A stretch of DNA of 10,418 bases from an uncultured Flavobacteriales bacterium. GTDB lineage: Bacteria > Bacteroidota > Bacteroidia > Palsa-965. The notes under the pieces were generated by a model, which was not told the DNA's origin, ran no database searches, and worked only from the letters and a program-made list of their open reading frames with translations. Position 1 is the first letter of the stretch. Each line of letters opens with the position of its first letter. Below, piece after piece: positions 6,884-10,418 of the stretch. The translations under genes and the position numbers were made by a program. The stretch lies in contig CAMLEF010000143.1 in assembly GCA_946478675.1 (NCBI GenBank), positions 1-10,418 on the forward strand. The letters are read 5' to 3'.

Positions 6884-7280
6884 CGACGAAAACAAAGTGG
6901 TGCTTTTCATGGACAATGAAGAGCGGCCGTTCGCGGAATTGTCGACGCCGGTACAGTTCGAGCTGGATACGCAGAAGCTGACCGACGGCGAGCATTTGCT
7001 CCGGATCGTCAGCCGTTCTTCGCGCGGGCGGGAAGGTGTGCGGGAGGTTCGCTTTTTCGTGCGCAACGGCCCTGCCATTACCATCTCCGGGCTGAAGGAG
7101 AACGACGTGATCGACGGTGTGCTGCCGATCATGATCAACGCTTACGACAAAGGCAACCAGCAGAAGTTCATCATCGAAGGCAGCGAAACCCCGCAAAGCG
7201 TTCCCAGCTGGCTGTGGCTGCTGATCATCCTGTTCTCCGGCTGGGCGGCTTATTATGCCATTACTTATTTCCATTCGTAA
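6876..7280 (+). CDS. Ig-like domain protein with C-terminal membrane anchor, oxidase-associated
   Basis: This 134-residue protein has no signal peptide. Residues ~5-104 alternate strands and turns in a way that suggests one or two bacterial Ig-like beta domains (for example DGEHLLRIVSRSS, and EVRFFVRNGP before a second strand set). One helix at ~110-131 ends the protein. This anchor (VPSWLWLLIILF ... YYAITYF) resembles the CcoP N-terminal anchor, which has the pattern PxWWxxxF followed by aromatic residues. No heme motif is present. Overlap with the small CxxC protein (8 nt) ties it to the oxidase operon. One reading, inferred only, is that it supplies the CcoP membrane helix while the heme domain resides on the CcoO-like subunit. 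Topology is uncertain because the soluble part comes first without an export signal. Confidence 0.72.
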   Translation: MNDDENKVVLFMDNEERPFAELSTPVQFELDTQKLTDGEHLLRIVSRSSRGREGVREVRFFVRNGPAITISGLKENDVIDGVLPIMINAYDKGNQQKFIIEGSETPQSVPSWLWLLIILFSGWAAYYAITYFHS

Positions 7281-7300
7281 ACAAACCGGAAACCGATCTC

Positions 7301-7693
7301 ATGGAGAAGAAAGATATCACCACGCTGGAAGATGTTCGGACCCTGGTGAATTCGTTTTACAGCGATGTCCGCGAAGACGAGTTGCTCGCCGGCATTTTCA
7401 ACGAAGTGATCCGCGACCGCTGGCCGGAGCATCTTGAAAAAATGTACAGCTTCTGGCAGACGGTGCTGCTGGAGGAACATACGTATTACGGCAGCCCGTT
7501 TCCGCCGCACGCGAAGCTGAGCATCGAACAGCAGCATTTCGAACGATGGTTATTGCTGTTCGGAAAAACGATCGATACGCATTTCTCGGGCCCGCGCGCA
7601 GAAGAAGCGAAATGGCGCGCGGAAAAAATGGCGGAGATGTTCCTGCACAAGATCCGTTATTACCGTGATCATCCTACCCGGACGGTTTTATGA
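7301..7693 (+). CDS. Group III truncated hemoglobin
   Basis: This 130-residue protein is a single globin domain of the TrHb3 class, close in pattern to Campylobacter jejuni Ctb. Diagnostic positions are conserved: tyrosine B10 (Y20 in NSFY), distal histidine E7 (H44 in WPEH), proximal histidine F8 (H70 in PPHAKL) and tryptophan G8 (W83 in HFERWLLLF). The FWQTVLL stretch before F8 also matches the family. Group III globins bind O2 and NO tightly and in Campylobacter are induced by nitrosative stress and linked to low-oxygen respiration; a similar role is inferred here. The start at 7301 (MEKKDITTL) matches the family N terminus; longer in-frame starts run into the previous gene. It follows the Ig-like gene by 20 nt and overlaps the next gene by 4 nt (ATGA). 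Confidence 0.92.
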   Translation: MEKKDITTLEDVRTLVNSFYSDVREDELLAGIFNEVIRDRWPEHLEKMYSFWQTVLLEEHTYYGSPFPPHAKLSIEQQHFERWLLLFGKTIDTHFSGPRAEEAKWRAEKMAEMFLHKIRYYRDHPTRTVL

Positions 7694-8121
7694 CCAGTTG
7701 GATCACATCTTCCGCGGCATCGGCTGCAGCGCACATCTGGCTGGGTTTCGTTTGCGCCATCAGCTTCATGGAGGCGTGGCTGAAGTTTCGCGCGCGGGGC
7801 ATGACGGTGACGCTCGGACTTGAAGTCGGGAGACTGGTTTTTAAAGCGCTGAACCGGGTGGAATGGTGCTTCGCAGTGATCATCCTGCTTTATCTTCTAC
7901 TGTCGCGCAGCGCGGGCGAACTGCACACGTTGCCTTATTACATCGCTGCGGTGCTGTTGCTGCTGCAATCCCTATGGCTGCTGCCGGCGCTGGATGCACG
8001 GGTGGAGCAACTGCTGGCCGGGAAGTCCCTGCCGCCTTCACGACTGCATTTTTATTACGTCGGCATGGAAGTCGTGAAAACCATTGCACTGTTCATTTTC
8101 GGAATCCTCCTTTTTAACTAA
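7690..8121 (+). CDS. Four-helix membrane protein of unknown function
   Basis: This 143-residue hydrophobic protein has about four membrane helices (~12-30, 58-73, 80-100, 121-141). Polar residues lie within or at the ends of helices: H15 and E28 in helix 1 (HIWLGF...MEAW) and H120 and E127 in helix 4 (LHFYYVGMEV), with RVEW at the start of helix 2. Such pairs can bind heme or metal, but no known signature was recognised. It overlaps the truncated hemoglobin stop by 4 nt (ATGA) and lies 5 nt before the dioxygenase gene, so it is cotranscribed. Translational coupling suggests a functional link with the globin or oxidase; this is inference. It has no signal peptide beyond helix 1 and no cysteine pair. 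Confidence 0.75.
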   Translation: MTSWITSSAASAAAHIWLGFVCAISFMEAWLKFRARGMTVTLGLEVGRLVFKALNRVEWCFAVIILLYLLLSRSAGELHTLPYYIAAVLLLLQSLWLLPALDARVEQLLAGKSLPPSRLHFYYVGMEVVKTIALFIFGILLFN

Positions 8122-8126
8122 CCATT

Positions 8127-9038
8127 ATGGAACAAGAAGACATCATCCGCGCCATCGAAGAAAAGTATGTCGCGCTCGGCGAAAAACCCGCTACGTACCT
8201 CCAGGGATTGTTTCACGCACGGCCGCTCTGCTATTGGGACTACGTCGAAGTGGACACGCTGCTTTCATTGCAGAAGCCGCGCACCAACTTCAAGGATGAA
8301 GAAGTATTCATCATGTATCACCAGGTGACGGAGCTCGTGCTGAAACTGATGCTGCATGAGATCCGGCAGGTGGCGGGCAACCATGCGCCGAACGAAGAGC
8401 TCATCGTCTCCCGGCTCGATCGTCTCTGCCGCTATACAAACATGCTGATCACTTCCTTCAGCGTCATGAAAGACGGGATGAGTTATGTCGATTACAATCT
8501 TTTCCGCACGTCCCTCGCGCCGGCCAGCGGTTTTCAAAGCGTACAGTTCCGCTATATCGAATTGTACTGCACGCGCATCGCCAATCTCGTCAGCGAAGAA
8601 GGAAAGAACAAGCTGGGCGCTGATCCTTCCGAAGAAGAATGCCTCGCGCATATTTACTGGAAAAATGCGGGCATCAATCGCGCTACCGGGAAGAAGACGA
8701 TGACGCTGCAGCTTTTCGAAGAAAAATACCACGACGATCTTCTCCGGCTGGCGAAAGCGATCAAAGGAAATACGCTGGAGGATAAAGTGCTCGCCCTGCC
8801 CGGCATTTCTCCCCGCCTGCGTGAGAAGCTCCGCGAATTCGACAGGTTGTATAATGTCGAATGGCCGCTCGTGCATCTCGATACCGCGCGCCACTATCTC
8901 GACAGCAAAGGAGAAGCAAAAGCGGCTACCGGCGGATCGGACTGGAAGAAATACCTGCATCCGCAATCTCAGCAGCGCAAATTTTTCCCGACGCTCTGGA
9001 ACGCGGACGAAAACGAAGGCTGGGGAAAAACGTTGTAA
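8127..9038 (+). CDS. kynA: Tryptophan 2,3-dioxygenase
   Basis: This 303-residue soluble heme enzyme opens the indole ring of L-tryptophan with O2 to give N-formylkynurenine, the first step of the kynurenine pathway. Family landmarks are in order: the WDYVEVDTLLSLQ stretch (37-49), F61 and H65 in FIMYHQ (matching F51 and H55 of the Xanthomonas enzyme), R127 in FRTSLAPASGFQS (matching R117), the heme-ligand histidine H250 in PLVHLDTA (matching H240), and T268 in ATGGSDWKKYL (matching T254). The FFPTLW end is typical. The key residues are intact, so it should be active. It follows the membrane protein by 5 nt and precedes the cupin by 2 nt, at the end of a gene row otherwise devoted to respiration and NO. 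No other kynurenine-pathway gene is visible. Confidence 0.9.
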   Translation: MEQEDIIRAIEEKYVALGEKPATYLQGLFHARPLCYWDYVEVDTLLSLQKPRTNFKDEEVFIMYHQVTELVLKLMLHEIRQVAGNHAPNEELIVSRLDRLCRYTNMLITSFSVMKDGMSYVDYNLFRTSLAPASGFQSVQFRYIELYCTRIANLVSEEGKNKLGADPSEEECLAHIYWKNAGINRATGKKTMTLQLFEEKYHDDLLRLAKAIKGNTLEDKVLALPGISPRLREKLREFDRLYNVEWPLVHLDTARHYLDSKGEAKAATGGSDWKKYLHPQSQQRKFFPTLWNADENEGWGKTL

Positions 9039-9040
9039 CG

Positions 9041-9346
9041 ATGGAAACCACCCTCACACCCGTTGTCCTGCCCGTTTCCAAAGGCGAGCAGTTGAAAGTG
9101 CTCCAGGTAACCGGTAAAGCAGGCATGCGCATGCCCCGGCATTTTGCCACAGCAGAAGCGGTGCTCTTCATACAGGAAGGTGTTGCCACGCTTTTTCTCG
9201 AGGGCCAGGAACACCTGCTCAAAAAAGGAGATACGTTCATCATTCCCGCCGGCAAAATCCATTCGCTTCAGCTGAACTCCGGCTTCAGGGCCATGGTCAT
9301 TATGCCTGAAAATGCCGTTATCCGGTTTGACGATCATCCCGCTTAA
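9041..9346 (+). CDS. Small single-domain cupin protein
   Basis: This 101-residue protein is one cupin barrel. Motif 1 is degenerate (MPRHFATAEAVLFIQEG, with H34 and E39), lacking the second histidine of HxH; motif 2 is clear (KKGDTFIIPAGKIHSLQ, with H74). A three-ligand metal site (H34, E39, H74) is possible. The family is functionally broad, including oxygenases, isomerases and sensors, and the protein is too short for 3-hydroxyanthranilate dioxygenase, so its link with tryptophan breakdown is not established. The start at 9041 is 2 nt after the dioxygenase stop; a longer upstream frame overlaps that gene and is not cupin-like. It appears to be the last gene of the row; no clear terminator follows. 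Confidence 0.85.
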   Translation: METTLTPVVLPVSKGEQLKVLQVTGKAGMRMPRHFATAEAVLFIQEGVATLFLEGQEHLLKKGDTFIIPAGKIHSLQLNSGFRAMVIMPENAVIRFDDHPA

Positions 9347-9381
9347 GATCCGTTGCGCGGCAGCCGGCTTCACCAGAAATT

Positions 9382-9415
9382 TTTGAGCGTCCGGGACGCA
9401 TATTAATTATCTTTA
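9382..9415 (+). promoter_or_regulatory. Candidate promoter of the multiheme cytochrome gene with internal palindrome
   Basis: A TTTG (9382-9385) and a TATCTTTA (9408-9415, one mismatch to TAnnTTTG) are spaced 22 bp apart, close to the usual Bacteroidetes -33/-7 arrangement, and lie 20 bp upstream of the GTG start. Between them is GCGTCC-G-GGACGC (9387-9399), two exact 6-bp arms around one base. It could be an operator. It lacks the U-run expected if it were the terminator of the preceding cupin gene. Confidence 0.45.
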
Positions 9416-9435
9416 GAGGTCTAAACCTCCTCTTA

Positions 9436-10418
9436 GTGGTAAAAAATTACGCTTCGCGTTTCAAAGCGTTCCTGGTCGTCGGAATTGCGGTCATCGTGGT
9501 GGTTTTCGCCGCTACGTATTCCTCCAATACGGCGGAAGCCCGGACGTTTCATACGGCTTCCGAACGTGCGCGCCTGCACGATATGCTGCAGTCCCAGCCT
9601 TACGATACGAACACCTATTTCGCCACCGGCGGCCGGTGCAGCGGTTGCCACGGCCATGATCCTGCCGGCTTTTCGCTCATCACGCCGGCGGGTGTGGATG
9701 TGAATATCGCTGACGACTGGCAGGGAACGATGATGGCGAATTCCGCGAAGGATCCGCTCTGGCGCGCGAAGGTCAGCCATGAAATTCTCGTGAACCCGGG
9801 CCTGTCCGTGGAGATCCAGGATAAATGCACCCGCTGTCATGCGCCCACCGGCCACTTCGAGGCGATGTACCTCGGGCAGCCGCATTACAGCATGCAGCAG
9901 CTCGCCGCCGATACGTTCGGCATGGATGGCGTCAACTGCAGCGCCTGCCACCAGCAACAGGATACGCTCATGGGCCGCAATTTCTCCGGCGACCTGCACT
10001 ACCTGCAAAAACATGTTTACGGCCCGTACACCGATATCGTCAGCGCCGTGATGGAATTCTTCGTCCAGTTTACGCCCGAATACGGAAATCACATCACGCG
10101 TTCCGATGCCTGCGGCGGCTGCCATACGCTCATCACGCAAACCACCGATCTTTCCGGCAATCTCACCGGCGGCGAATACGTCGAGCAGGCGACTTACCAC
10201 GAATGGAAAAACTCCGCGTACAGCGATTCGCTCGTTGCCGGTTACCGCGCCTGCCAGGGTTGCCATATGCCCGCGCTGCCCGTCACCGACAGCATCAAGC
10301 TGGCCACGAACTACCCGTTCATTCCCGGCCGCACGCCGTTCTACCAGCATTTTCTCGTCGGCGGAAACGCGTTCATGCTGAAAATGCTGCAGGATAATAT
10401 GTCGGCCTGCGGTGTGAC
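9436..10418 (+). CDS. Membrane-anchored multiheme cytochrome c, partial (cut by window end)
   Basis: The reading frame is open from a GTG at 9436 to the window edge, giving 327 residues. An N-terminal uncleaved anchor or signal sequence (~10-28, AFLVVGIAVIVVVFAATY) comes before a periplasmic region with five CXXCH heme c sites: CSGCH (68-72), CTRCH (131-135), CSACH (168-172), CGGCH (226-230) and CQGCH (273-277). The stretch QATYHEWKNSAYSD (251-264) before the fifth site resembles spacers seen in cytochrome c554/octaheme-type proteins. It should be an electron carrier or multiheme reductase in the periplasm; the substrate is unknown because the rest is missing. No ATG lies upstream in frame, and the first internal ATG would remove the export signal, so GTG is the likely start. 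It lies 89 bp after the cupin with its own promoter-like motif, so it probably forms a new transcription unit. Confidence 0.87.
   Translation, partial: MVKNYASRFKAFLVVGIAVIVVVFAATYSSNTAEARTFHTASERARLHDMLQSQPYDTNTYFATGGRCSGCHGHDPAGFSLITPAGVDVNIADDWQGTMMANSAKDPLWRAKVSHEILVNPGLSVEIQDKCTRCHAPTGHFEAMYLGQPHYSMQQLAADTFGMDGVNCSACHQQQDTLMGRNFSGDLHYLQKHVYGPYTDIVSAVMEFFVQFTPEYGNHITRSDACGGCHTLITQTTDLSGNLTGGEYVEQATYHEWKNSAYSDSLVAGYRACQGCHMPALPVTDSIKLATNYPFIPGRTPFYQHFLVGGNAFMLKMLQDNMSACGV

Noticed and set aside
9433..10350. Large open frame on the minus strand opposite the multiheme cytochrome
   Set aside because: It is the antisense shadow of a frame with five CXXCH motifs and an export signal; its translation has no recognisable domain.

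Overview
The window looks like a chromosomal segment of a GC-rich member of the Bacteroidota, probably the Chitinophagaceae or a relative. The pointers are a secreted VCBS-repeat protein with a C-terminal type IX secretion (T9SS) sorting domain, promoter elements of the Bacteroidetes TAnnTTTG type, A/T-rich sequence instead of strong Shine-Dalgarno sites before starts, and a Bacteroidetes-style tryptophan 2,3-dioxygenase. The taxon is inferred from these features; no database was searched.

Layout. (1) 1-1866, minus strand: a surface or secreted FG-GAP/VCBS + ASPIC/UnbV protein with its own terminator at 1-30. (2) 2037-3225, minus strand: a two-gene overlapping unit, ric (di-iron Fe-S cluster repair protein, ScdA/YtfE family) followed by a small hemerythrin-domain protein. 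(3) 3226-3356: a divergent control region with a perfect 24-bp palindrome lying between promoter-like elements facing both ways. (4) 3357-9346, plus strand: a tightly packed row of nine genes: an Rrf2-family regulator with three cysteines placed for an Fe-S cluster; a cbb3-type (C-family) heme-copper oxidase subunit I with an unusual N-terminal extension; a diheme subunit that joins a CcoO-like domain to a CcoP-like cytochrome c domain; two small membrane subunit candidates; a group III truncated hemoglobin; a four-helix membrane protein; tryptophan 2,3-dioxygenase; and a small cupin. A second long inverted repeat (3807-3836) sits between the regulator and the oxidase genes and shares the GGATAA/TTATCC half-sites of the first. 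(5) 9436 to the window end, plus strand: a separately promoted, membrane-anchored multiheme cytochrome c with a GTG start, cut off by the window edge after five CXXCH motifs.

How it fits together. Regions 2-4 read as one regulon for nitric oxide and low oxygen. A probable Fe-S sensor of the NsrR/IscR type would bind the palindromes and control Fe-S repair (ric), a hemerythrin-type O2/NO binder, a compact cbb3-like terminal oxidase and a truncated hemoglobin of the Campylobacter Ctb type. The oxidase keeps the active-site tyrosine and shows none of the FeB glutamates of NorB, so oxygen reduction is more likely than dedicated NO reduction, although the context suggests it works under NO stress. 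The most interesting points are the rearranged oxidase (CcoO-CcoP heme fusion, with a possible orphan CcoP membrane anchor on an Ig-like protein), the paired palindromes, and the heme dioxygenase plus cupin carried at the end of the same gene row.
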